Below, one piece after another: positions 33,966 through 41,577 of a stretch of DNA of 49,870 bases (positions within the stretch are counted from its first letter, which is position 1; each line of letters starts with the position of its first letter). The stretch comes from an uncultured Flavobacteriales bacterium (GTDB taxonomy: Bacteria > Bacteroidota > Bacteroidia > Flavobacteriales > UBA1820). Both the position numbers and the translations under genes were made by a program. The notes below the pieces were generated by a model that saw only the letters and a program-made list of their open reading frames with translations, had not been told where the DNA came from and made no database searches. The stretch spans positions 1 to 49,870 of the forward strand of contig CALJDR010000062.1 of the NCBI GenBank assembly GCA_938023515.1, given 5' to 3'.

Positions 33966-36900
33966 TTATTGGGCCGCAGGATCGGCAATCACCGTTGTCG
34001 CCGGTTCTTTCGTCCCGGCGGAATCCTTGCGGAATATCAACCAGTACGCCACCGGCATAACAGTCGAAATGAATACCATAGTAGTAAGGGTACCGAAACA
34101 GATCACCGTACCCATCGGCGACCACAGGGCGCTCCGGCTGAGGATCATCGGGATTACCCCCATCGAAGCCGCCGCCGAAGTGAGGAATATCGGGCGCATA
34201 CGCCGCATACCGGCATGCTGGGCCGCATCGCGCACGCTCATTCCCTTGTCGCGCTGCAATTCCTCTGCATAGTCGAACATAATGATACCGTTGCGCACCA
34301 GAATACCTATCAGGCTGACCACACCCAAAATAGAGGTAAGACTCAGATCGTTGCCCATGATCCACATCCCCAGCGCCGCCCCGAACAGACACATCGCCGT
34401 CGAACAAAGGGTGAGTAGTGCCAGGCTTATTTTCTTGAAATGCCACAACAGGATGAAGAATATCATGCAGACCGCGATGCCCAGGCCCGCCATGATCTGC
34501 GGGAGGGCCTCATCGTCCACTTCCTTCGCCCCGCCCACGGACATCGTTACCCCTTCGGGGAACTGCACGCCTTTTTTAATGGCCGATACTACCTCCCTCG
34601 TCACCCGGTCGGTATTGTACCCGCGCACCGTTTCAGCCAGCACCGATATGGTCCGCACCCCGTTGCGGCGTACGATCTGTCCCGGATTCCAGTCGGGGGA
34701 CATCGCAGCCACCTGCCTCAGCGGCACAGAGGCTACCCCACCCATCACCGGAATATATTCGTCCGGAAGGTCGGAAAACGTCGGCTGCTCTTTGTCGAGG
34801 GATTTCAGCACGATGCCGATCGGGTAATCCCCGTCCCAAAGGGTCGTCACCGGAAGACCGTCGCCGAAGCGGATCGCCATATTAGCCATCAGCAGCGTCT
34901 TGTCCAGCCCCAGACGGGCCGCTTCGATTTCGTCCATCCGCAGGTGTACACCCGGGAGCGGTTCGTCGAAATTAGTGCGCACCAGGCTCAGGCGCGTATC
35001 TTTGTGCATGACTTTCATCACGCTGTCCGCCGCCTGATAAAGGACGGACAGGCTGTCGCCCTTCAGGCGTATCTCCACCGGGAAACGGGCCTGCGAATAG
35101 TCCAACTGTTTGAACCGCACATACGCATCCGGAAAATACACCGAATACTTACCCGTATATTCGTTCAATAAGTCTTCGGTATCATGGATCCCGGTCGTAT
35201 TGACGATGAACTGAGCGAAATTCGACCCCGGCAACTGCGGGGTATAGGCCGTCTGGAAACGGGGCGACCCGGAACCCAGGAAATTGGTGACCGAAACCAC
35301 CCGTTTATCTTTGCGCAGGATACTTTCAAGGCTGTCCGCCAATTCGGCCGTACGTTCCAGCGCGGTGCCGGTAGGCAGATAAAACTCCACGGCAAACTGG
35401 TTGCGCTCGGCGATAGGCATCAGGCGCATCGGGAGGTTGAGGAACATCGCCGCCCCGGCGATCACCGCCCCTATACCCACGGACAACGTCACGTACGGAT
35501 GGGCGAAACACTGGGCCAGAAGCTTATCATACCACTTCTGAAGGGTATCCATGAATGTCTTATGGTGATGCTCGCTTCCTTTCTCCCGGTTTATCACCCC
35601 GTGCTTGATGAATGTATACTGGAGGAACGGCACGAGCAGCAGCGCCACCGACAAGGAAATCCCCAGAATGATGGTGATCGCCCAGGGGAACGACTGCAAA
35701 AAGTCGTTGAACATCCCCGTGGTGGTGAAAAGGAACGGGAAGAACGTGATACTGATCGCCAGAGTGGCCGAAAGGACGGATTTGAAGAATTCCCTCGGGG
35801 CGGCCAATGTGGCTTGCAGCCGGGACATCCCCTCGTCCATCTTTTCCATATAATTGTCTATGATCACGATGGAGTCGTCCACGATCATGCCCAGGGTGAC
35901 CAGCAGCGCCGCGAGCGTTACCGTATTGAGCTCGATCCCAAAGACAAAGAACAATGCCAGCGCGCTGAATATCGTAATGGGGATCGTCGAAGCCGATACG
36001 TAAGCCACCCGCATAGGCATCAGGATGACGACCACCAGCAGCACGGAAAGTACGGCGATAAGCAGTTCCCGGATAAACGTATGAATGGATTCGGAGACCA
36101 CCTCCGACTGGTCGGTGATCCGGTAAATGGTGACCCCTTCGGGGAGCGTCTTTTCGTAGTCCGCGATCACCGCCTTGACCTGGCGGCCCATTTCGATGAT
36201 GTTGTGCCCGTGCCGCATTTCCATCGACAGCAGGATACATTTCACTTCGTTATTCTGGATATACGAATCCGGATCGGGATATTCCAGTTTTATTTCCGCT
36301 ACGTCTTTCAGGCGGATGACATTCCCCTGCGGATCGGAATAGACGATCTGCTGGGATACGTCGCGCACCCAGTCGTAAGGGTCGGCCACATGGACCGGCG
36401 CTACAAAACGGTGGTTGTCCACCTTTCCGCTGAGGGTCGTAAATCCTTGCGAAAACAGTTTTTGCGCCAGCGACACCGGGCCTATCCCGTACTGCGACAA
36501 TTTCTGTTGGTCGAGGTACACGCCGATCTGCTCCTTTTGTACCCCGTACCTACGCAGAGCCGATACCGATTCGATCGTACGCAGGCGGTCTTCGAGGTTT
36601 TCGAGGTATTTTTCGAGTTCGCGGTAGGTCTTGTCCTTGGATTCGAGGGTAATGAGCAGGGCCGACGTATCGCCGAAATCGTCGTTCACCTGCAAGGCTA
36701 TCACCCCGGCAGGCAGACTGCTCTTGAACGCCTGGACCCCCAGTTTGAATTTCGACCAGAACTGGTCGTTGTCCTTCACGTCGTCGTTGAGTTCGACATT
36801 GACGAATACCATGCCGTCCCGGCTCTGGGAAAAGGTCTTTTTGCGGTTGACCTCCTTGTAGCTGAATATGAAATTTTCCAGCGGTTTGGTCAGTTGTTCC

Positions 36901-37100
36901 TCCACCTGCGGGGAAGTCGCCCCGGGGTATACCCCCACGACCAGTCCCTGCCGCACGGTAAATTCGGGGAACTCCTGCTTGGGCATCACAGCCAGCCCGG
37001 CGATACCGAGCCCCACCAGGATAGCCACCAGCAGCAGGACGATCCGGTGATACCGGAATGCGCCCCCTATCACGCTCGCGATTCCTCCTTCCTGCTTCAT
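33966..37100 (-). CDS. RND-family efflux transporter permease
   Basis: A 1044-residue inner-membrane proton antiporter of the AcrB/MexB superfamily with two large periplasmic loops and 12 expected membrane helices. TM4 carries the proton-relay pair in LGMIVDDSIVIIDNYMEKM. The N-terminus VIGGAFRYHRIVLLLVAILVG and the segment PEFTVRQGLVVGVYPGATSPQVEEQL are typical of RND porters. It is closer to the divergent Bacteroidota RND type than to metal-specific CusA, since no Met-rich motif is visible, so the substrate is unknown. Its start overlaps the adaptor stop by 4 bases. Confidence 0.94.
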   Translation of the reverse strand: MKQEGGIASVIGGAFRYHRIVLLLVAILVGLGIAGLAVMPKQEFPEFTVRQGLVVGVYPGATSPQVEEQLTKPLENFIFSYKEVNRKKTFSQSRDGMVFVNVELNDDVKDNDQFWSKFKLGVQAFKSSLPAGVIALQVNDDFGDTSALLITLESKDKTYRELEKYLENLEDRLRTIESVSALRRYGVQKEQIGVYLDQQKLSQYGIGPVSLAQKLFSQGFTTLSGKVDNHRFVAPVHVADPYDWVRDVSQQIVYSDPQGNVIRLKDVAEIKLEYPDPDSYIQNNEVKCILLSMEMRHGHNIIEMGRQVKAVIADYEKTLPEGVTIYRITDQSEVVSESIHTFIRELLIAVLSVLLVVVILMPMRVAYVSASTIPITIFSALALFFVFGIELNTVTLAALLVTLGMIVDDSIVIIDNYMEKMDEGMSRLQATLAAPREFFKSVLSATLAISITFFPFLFTTTGMFNDFLQSFPWAITIILGISLSVALLLVPFLQYTFIKHGVINREKGSEHHHKTFMDTLQKWYDKLLAQCFAHPYVTLSVGIGAVIAGAAMFLNLPMRLMPIAERNQFAVEFYLPTGTALERTAELADSLESILRKDKRVVSVTNFLGSGSPRFQTAYTPQLPGSNFAQFIVNTTGIHDTEDLLNEYTGKYSVYFPDAYVRFKQLDYSQARFPVEIRLKGDSLSVLYQAADSVMKVMHKDTRLSLVRTNFDEPLPGVHLRMDEIEAARLGLDKTLLMANMAIRFGDGLPVTTLWDGDYPIGIVLKSLDKEQPTFSDLPDEYIPVMGGVASVPLRQVAAMSPDWNPGQIVRRNGVRTISVLAETVRGYNTDRVTREVVSAIKKGVQFPEGVTMSVGGAKEVDDEALPQIMAGLGIAVCMIFFILLWHFKKISLALLTLCSTAMCLFGAALGMWIMGNDLSLTSILGVVSLIGILVRNGIIMFDYAEELQRDKGMSVRDAAQHAGMRRMRPIFLTSAAASMGVIPMILSRSALWSPMGTVICFGTLTTMVFISTVMPVAYWLIFRKDSAGTKEPATTVIADPAAQ

Positions 37101-38116
37101 TGGGCCGCGATATTCATTCCCTGACTCACTTTCTGGTTTCCTTCCACGATCACGGCGTCGCCGTCGGAAAGGCCCGAGGCGATGATCACCCCGTACCCGG
37201 AAAGACCGCCCGGCATCACGATCTGTTTATCGGCTTTTCCGTCGCGGGCCAGCCACACGAAAGACTGCCCTTTATCGTCGATCTGCACGGCCGACGGAGG
37301 AAGGATGATCTGGGAGATTTCTTCCGGCGATTTTATCCCCACCGAACAAACCATGCCGGGCATCAGTTCCCCGTTCGGATTGTCCAGCTCGATCTTCATC
37401 CGGTAAGTATGGGACAAGGGATTGGCGGCTACTCCTTTCTCGGCCACGACCCCGGCATAGGAGCCGGTCCCCAAGGCCCCGACCGATACCGAAGCCTCCA
37501 TACCGGTCTTGAGCACCGGAATATCGCGTTCCGGCACGGACACCACCGCATAGACTTTGTTAATCTGCACCAACCGCAGTACAGGCACTCCCGGGGCCAC
37601 GTTGACCCCCGGATCGGCATAGCGTTCGGAAATGACGCCGTCTGCCGGTGCATAAAGCACCGCATCGCGGAGATTCTTGGCTGCGATACGCTCCACGCTC
37701 CGGGCTTCGGAGAGGGTCGTCTGCACTTCCACCCATTTTATTTCAGGCAGGCTTCCGGCATCGTACAGCATCTTCATTCGCCGGTAGGCATCTTCGGCCC
37801 GTTCCAGGTTGGATTTGGCAGCCGTATAGGCATCCGCCAGGGAAGAACCGTCCAGCGAAGCCAGCTTCTGTCCTTTTTTCACGCGGGCGCCCGCATCGGC
37901 CCACACCTGTTGGAGCGTGCCCCCCACCAAAAAGCTCAGCATCGAAGAGGAAGTTTCTTCGATCGTACCCGTATAGCTGTACGCGGTATCGGTATTTTTC
38001 GACGATACGGTCTCTACCCGCACGGACACCGGCTGGCGCGCAGGCTGATGGCCGGAGCCACAGGCCGATGCGAAAAGTACCGTAACGAGGAGGATTGCCT
38101 GGTTCAAGTTTTTCAT
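37097..38116 (-). CDS. RND efflux periplasmic adaptor (membrane fusion protein)
   Basis: A 339-residue lipoprotein (signal peptide with lipobox FASAC, Cys about residue 19). It has the adaptor layout of hairpin, lipoyl-like and beta-barrel domains: VSVRVETVSSKNTDTAYSYTG, then DAGARVKKGQKLASLDGSSLADAY, a short coiled-coil hairpin (AAKSNLERAEDAYRRM), LYAPADGVISERYADPGVNVAPG and the barrel ending MPGMVCSVGI. It links the RND transporter to TolC. It is first in the operon and divergent from the AraC-type gene, which is the likely regulator of the pump. Confidence 0.93.
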   Translation of the reverse strand: MKNLNQAILLVTVLFASACGSGHQPARQPVSVRVETVSSKNTDTAYSYTGTIEETSSSMLSFLVGGTLQQVWADAGARVKKGQKLASLDGSSLADAYTAAKSNLERAEDAYRRMKMLYDAGSLPEIKWVEVQTTLSEARSVERIAAKNLRDAVLYAPADGVISERYADPGVNVAPGVPVLRLVQINKVYAVVSVPERDIPVLKTGMEASVSVGALGTGSYAGVVAEKGVAANPLSHTYRMKIELDNPNGELMPGMVCSVGIKSPEEISQIILPPSAVQIDDKGQSFVWLARDGKADKQIVMPGGLSGYGVIIASGLSDGDAVIVEGNQKVSQGMNIAAQ

Positions 38117-38144
38117 ATTCGGGTTATCTTTTTAAGTCATTGCT

Positions 38145-38259
38145 ATCCGGCAGAAAACCCGCCGGATGGGTTTGTTTTACCTGATACTTGTTCTATTTTT
38201 CTCTTTTTGCCCGGTTTCGCCTGCCGGTTTCGGCATAAAGGGCTTAATTTTATCCGGCA
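38145..38259. promoter_or_regulatory. Candidate AraC operator sites between pump and regulator
   Basis: ATCCGGCA occurs at 38145-38152 and again at 38252-38259. The inverse GCCGGAT is at 38161-38167, forming with the first site a 7-bp inverted repeat (ATCCGGC-9 bp-GCCGGAT). A further small palindrome TGCCG-GTTT-CGGCA lies at 38222-38235. Spaced direct and inverted sites of this kind are typical of AraC-family control regions. Confidence 0.45.
38171..38201 (+). promoter_or_regulatory. Promoter of the araC-type gene
   Basis: TTTG (38171-38174), exactly 19 bp, TATTTTTC (38194-38201), one mismatch from the consensus, about 70 bases upstream of the regulator start and directly downstream of two candidate operator half-sites. 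Confidence 0.55.
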
Positions 38260-38274
38260 ATCAGTTTTTAGGTG

Positions 38275-39153
38275 ATGAAAAGTACAAAAATTCCAGGACT
38301 TAGCATAAATTTTGTGCAAAATATTCCGAACGTCATTACGATCGGCGACGATTTTGCGATCTTCGACCAGGTAAGCGACCTGTTTTTCCGGGAACGCCCC
38401 CTGCGGTCGGAGGTGTTCATTTTTTCGATGTGCCTGCATGGGGAGGTCACATTCGAGCTCAATATGAAGCGGCACCAGGCCATCCCGGGGGATATGACCA
38501 TTGTCCGGCCCAACGATATGATCCAACTGATCCGCCAGACAGAGGATTTTTCCGGTGTTTTCATCGCGATGGATTTCAGCTCCTCCCAGGATATCATCAG
38601 CGTGATCAAAAACTCCATCTCGACTTACCACCGCAAGCGGGACTTCGATTACATGCACCTCGACCGGACGGAAAGGCTGTGCATCCTGGAATATTACCAC
38701 ATCCTGAAAGCCAAGGCCGCCGACACCGGCAACGCGATGCGCCGTGAGATCATCATCAACCTGATGCGCGCCATGATCTACGACATCCTGAACATCCTTC
38801 GCCGGCATTCCCCTCAGGAAGACCTGAGCAAGAAGCGCTATGACCACATTTTCGATCTCTTTATCCATCAGGTGTCCGGTCTGTTCCGCAGTCACCGGGA
38901 GGTGGCTTTTTACGCGGACAGGCTGTGCCTGACCCCGAAATACCTCTCCCAAATGGTCAAGAAAGCCACCGGGCACACCGCCGGAGAATGGATCGACCAT
39001 TATGTCGTCCTGGAAGCCAAAGCCCTGCTGCAATCCACCGATATGACCATTCAGGAAATATCGCAGGAACTCCATTTTCCCAACCAGTCTTTTTTCGGGA
39101 AATACTTTAAAAACATCACCGGCACCTCGCCCCGGAAATACCGGCGGGAGTAA
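38275..39153 (+). CDS. AraC-family transcriptional regulator
   Basis: A 292-residue DNA-binding protein. Residues 1-170 form a cupin-like sensor domain (SMCLHGEVTFELNMKRHQAIPGDMTIVRPNDM). Residues 190-290 are the two helix-turn-helix motifs of AraC (REVAFYADRLCLTPKYLSQMV and MTIQEISQELHFPNQSFFGKYF), followed by the family signature GTSPRKYRR. It is divergent from the RND pump operon with 158 bases between them, so it most likely activates or represses the pump in response to a compound bound in the cupin. A GTG at 38272 is an alternative start one codon upstream. Confidence 0.93.
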   Translation: MKSTKIPGLSINFVQNIPNVITIGDDFAIFDQVSDLFFRERPLRSEVFIFSMCLHGEVTFELNMKRHQAIPGDMTIVRPNDMIQLIRQTEDFSGVFIAMDFSSSQDIISVIKNSISTYHRKRDFDYMHLDRTERLCILEYYHILKAKAADTGNAMRREIIINLMRAMIYDILNILRRHSPQEDLSKKRYDHIFDLFIHQVSGLFRSHREVAFYADRLCLTPKYLSQMVKKATGHTAGEWIDHYVVLEAKALLQSTDMTIQEISQELHFPNQSFFGKYFKNITGTSPRKYRRE

Positions 39154-39158
39154 CCCTT

Positions 39159-39905
39159 TTATAATTTTACGGCGACCACCCGCATCCGGCGGTAGTCGGC
39201 CACCCACTGGACGCCGTCCCACAGGGAAGGCTTCAATTCCTGTTCCACCTGTCGGAAAAGGCGGGTGCATGCCTCCGAAGACATCCCTTCCAAATGGCCG
39301 GCAAAAAACTGCCGCATCCAGTTCTCCAAACCCTTTTCCCCGTCTTCCAGTGGCGTAGGGCGGTCGTAATCGGATAATTCTTCCACAGCAAATCCTTCGG
39401 CCTCCAACAGCCGGGCATAATCTTCGGGCGCCGGGAAGCAGAACGGGGATTTATAAATATAACCTTCTGCGGAAAGAGCGCGGGAAAAAGCTTCCTCGAT
39501 CCGGCCGATATTGCCTTTCGCCCCGAACTCGCATACCAGTTTCCCGTCTTTTTTCAAAATCCGGCACACACTCTTCAACAGCAAATCCTGCCGGGATATC
39601 CAATGGAACACCGCATTGGAAAATACGATATCCCACCGATCTTCCCACTTCAGGGAAAGTGCATCGGCCACTTCGAATTCTACCCCGGGGTACATTTCCC
39701 GGGCGCGGCGGATCATTTCGCCGGAGGCATCTATGCCCAGTACTTCACCGACGCGCAAAGACAATTCTTTCGTCAACGTCCCGGTACCGCAGCCCAGATC
39801 CAGTACGGATAGATTCTTATTCGCCGGAATATATTCCAGCAGGCTCTTGCCATATTGCGACACGAAACCGTGGCGACCGTCGTACAAATCCGTATTCCAT
39901 TCCAT
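39159..39905 (-). CDS. Class I SAM-dependent methyltransferase (trans-aconitate methyltransferase-like)
   Basis: A 248-residue cytoplasmic enzyme. SAM-binding motif I is LSVLDLGCGTGTLTKEL (about 35-50), motif II is EFEVADALSLKW and motif IV is WDIVFSNAVFHWI. The opening WNTDLYDGRHGFVSQYGKSLLEYI and the W-I-SRQDLLLK segment match Tam-type methyltransferases that esterify small carboxylic acids, but substrate assignment from sequence alone is unsafe. It is convergent with the AraC-type gene, 5 bases away, and sits after the terminator of the DUF486 gene. Confidence 0.88.
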   Translation of the reverse strand: MEWNTDLYDGRHGFVSQYGKSLLEYIPANKNLSVLDLGCGTGTLTKELSLRVGEVLGIDASGEMIRRAREMYPGVEFEVADALSLKWEDRWDIVFSNAVFHWISRQDLLLKSVCRILKKDGKLVCEFGAKGNIGRIEEAFSRALSAEGYIYKSPFCFPAPEDYARLLEAEGFAVEELSDYDRPTPLEDGEKGLENWMRQFFAGHLEGMSSEACTRLFRQVEQELKPSLWDGVQWVADYRRMRVVAVKL

Positions 39906-39935
39906 AACCGATGATGATTTTCCGCAAAAATACGC

Positions 39936-39964
39936 AGGCCGTCCGGCATTTTGCCGGACGGCCT
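39936..39964 (-). terminator. Terminator of the DUF486 gene
   Basis: Perfect 13-bp arms AGGCCGTCCGGCA / TGCCGGACGGCCT with a TTT loop, about 30 bases after the DUF486 stop. A GCGTATTTTT stretch follows on the minus strand. The T-run is displaced by a few bases. Confidence 0.8.
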
Positions 39965-39992
39965 GATAAAAATTACAGGATTGCTTCCGAGA

Positions 39993-40364
39993 TTATTTTT
40001 TGAAGATAAAATAGACCGCCCCTATCAGGCAGAGAAAACCAAGCAAATGGTTCAGGCGCAGTTGCTCGTTCTTAAAGAACAGGAGCATGAACAGGGTGAA
40101 GACCACCAAAGTGATCACTTCCTGCAGCACTTTCAATTCCATCAGCGAAAAAGGCCCGCCGTTCTCCCGGTAACCCAGCCGGTTGGCCGGCACCAGCAGG
40201 CAGTATTCGAACAGTGCGATCCCCCAACTGATGAGCACCACGGCCCATACGCCGACCTTGGAAAACCAGGTAGTTTCGGCCATACGCAGGTGCCAGTACC
40301 AGGCAAACGTCATAAAGGTATTGGAACACACCAAAAGGAGAATGGTCAGCATTGACTTGGACAT
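39993..40364 (-). CDS. DUF486 family small membrane protein
   Basis: A 123-residue protein with four hydrophobic helices (LTILLLVCSNTFMTFAWY, VGVWAVVLISWGIALFEY, LQEVITLVVFTLFMLLFF, LLGFLCLIGAVYFIF). The conserved motif FEYCLLVPANRLGY is the hallmark of DUF486, a DMT-transporter-related family. Its transport activity is unproven. It is monocistronic, with its own promoter and terminator. Confidence 0.9.
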   Translation of the reverse strand: MSKSMLTILLLVCSNTFMTFAWYWHLRMAETTWFSKVGVWAVVLISWGIALFEYCLLVPANRLGYRENGGPFSLMELKVLQEVITLVVFTLFMLLFFKNEQLRLNHLLGFLCLIGAVYFIFKK

Positions 40365-40388
40365 AACTGCGCATTATTTATTCGCGGG

Positions 40389-40396
40389 CAAATTTA
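40389..40396 (-). promoter_or_regulatory. Promoter -7 box of the DUF486 gene
   Basis: Minus-strand TAAATTTG matches the consensus, 25 bases upstream of the start. A TTGC element lies about 20 bp further upstream. Confidence 0.55.
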
Positions 40397-40500
40397 CAAA
40401 ACCAAACCATACCGGGGCAATTTTAGGCCGCCGCTTTTTAGTATAATTATTATTTATGGATTAGTAAAATATACCATTCGTTTTGTTTATAATAAGACTT

Positions 40501-40508
40501 TATCTTTG
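40501..40508 (+). promoter_or_regulatory. Promoter -7 box of the YeiH gene
   Basis: TATCTTTG matches TAnnTTTG, 21 bases upstream of the ATG at 40530. A TTTG at 40482-40485 is closer than usual (15 bp). The box overlaps the in-frame upstream codons, which supports the 40530 start. Confidence 0.55.
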
Positions 40509-40529
40509 CGGGCTGAAAAAACAGATGAA

Positions 40530-41483
40530 ATGAAGAGTTTTCTGAGAGAAAAATGGCGCCGTATCGTATTTATTGTCCTGATGGCGCTCTGCATCGTACC
40601 GGGCCCGGACATGCACCCGTTCCTTTCCCCGGCCGTCGCCTTGTTCATCGGCATCGCCACGGCCAACACGATGGGCAACCCCTTCGAAAAGCTGAGCAGC
40701 GAGGCCGTAAAGACGCTGCTGAAAATATCCATCATCGGGCTGGGCTTCGGCATCCACGCCGAACGGGCGATGGAAGCCGGGGGCAAAGGCCTCCTGCTGG
40801 CTGTTTTCAGCATCGTGCTGACTCTTTCCCTGGGTTACCTGCTCGGCCGGAAATTCCGCGTGGATAAAAAGACATCCTACCTCATCTCTTCCGGCACGGC
40901 GATCTGCGGGGGGAGCGCTATCGCGGCGGTCAGCCCGCTGGTGAAAGCCGACGACAGCCAGATAAGCCTGGCCCTGGGGACGGTATTCATCCTCAATGCG
41001 GCCGCGCTGTTCATCTTCCCGCCGATCGGCCATGCCCTCGACCTGACACAAACCCAGTTCGGCACTTGGGCAGCTATCGCCATCCACGATACCAGTTCGG
41101 TGGTCGGGGCGGCATCGGCCTACGGCCCGCAGGCCGAAGTGACGGCTACCACCCTCAAGCTGGCCCGCGCCCTGTGGATCATTCCGCTGTCTTTCGTGAC
41201 CCTGTGGCTCTTCAAGAACAAGGGCGGAAAAGTAAAAGTCCCCTATTTCATCCTGCTGTTCGTCGTGGCCATCGGGATAAACACGGTGTTCCCTTCGCTG
41301 ACTATTGTTTACCAGGGGATAGACATCGCCGCACACCAAATCCTGATCCTCACGCTGTTTTTGATCGGCGCCGGGCTTTCCCGCCGCAAACTGAAGGACG
41401 TGGGGATGCGCCCGCTCGTACTGGGCTTATGCCTGTGGGTGGTGATATCCGTGGTATCCCTCACGGCGATCCTTTACACGTAA
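40530..41483 (+). CDS. YeiH-family putative sulfate exporter
   Basis: A 317-residue inner-membrane protein with about ten helices. The family signatures are visible: LSSEAVKTLLKISIIGLGFGIH, then SSGTAICGGSAIAAVSPLVKA, and WAAIAIHDTSSVVGAASAYG in the second half. YeiH proteins (UPF0324) are annotated as sulfate or organic-sulfur exporters, largely by homology. Translation starts at 40530 (MKSFLREKW), because the upstream codons lie in the -7 box. It is monocistronic, and a shared terminator separates it from the convergent amidase gene. Confidence 0.93.
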   Translation: MKSFLREKWRRIVFIVLMALCIVPGPDMHPFLSPAVALFIGIATANTMGNPFEKLSSEAVKTLLKISIIGLGFGIHAERAMEAGGKGLLLAVFSIVLTLSLGYLLGRKFRVDKKTSYLISSGTAICGGSAIAAVSPLVKADDSQISLALGTVFILNAAALFIFPPIGHALDLTQTQFGTWAAIAIHDTSSVVGAASAYGPQAEVTATTLKLARALWIIPLSFVTLWLFKNKGGKVKVPYFILLFVVAIGINTVFPSLTIVYQGIDIAAHQILILTLFLIGAGLSRRKLKDVGMRPLVLGLCLWVVISVVSLTAILYT

Positions 41484-41529
41484 ACCTCATCAGAAGTAGA
41501 AAGTATTTTTCAGCCCCATGCGGGCAAAC

Positions 41530-41562
41530 AAAAAGGCCGGGGCAATGCCCCGGCCTTTTTTT
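41530..41562. terminator. Bidirectional terminator between yeiH-type and amidase genes
   Basis: The hairpin AAGGCCGGGGC-AAT-GCCCCGGCCTT has an A-run before and a T-run after, so it serves both converging genes. Confidence 0.93.
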
Positions 41563-41577
41563 GCGCAATTCACGCAG

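Noticed and set aside
35184..37124. 646-codon open frame on the plus strand, antisense to the RND transporter
   Set aside because: A mirror of the coding strand in GC-rich DNA. The translation is Arg/His/Gln-rich with no domain, while the minus strand encodes a clear RND protein.
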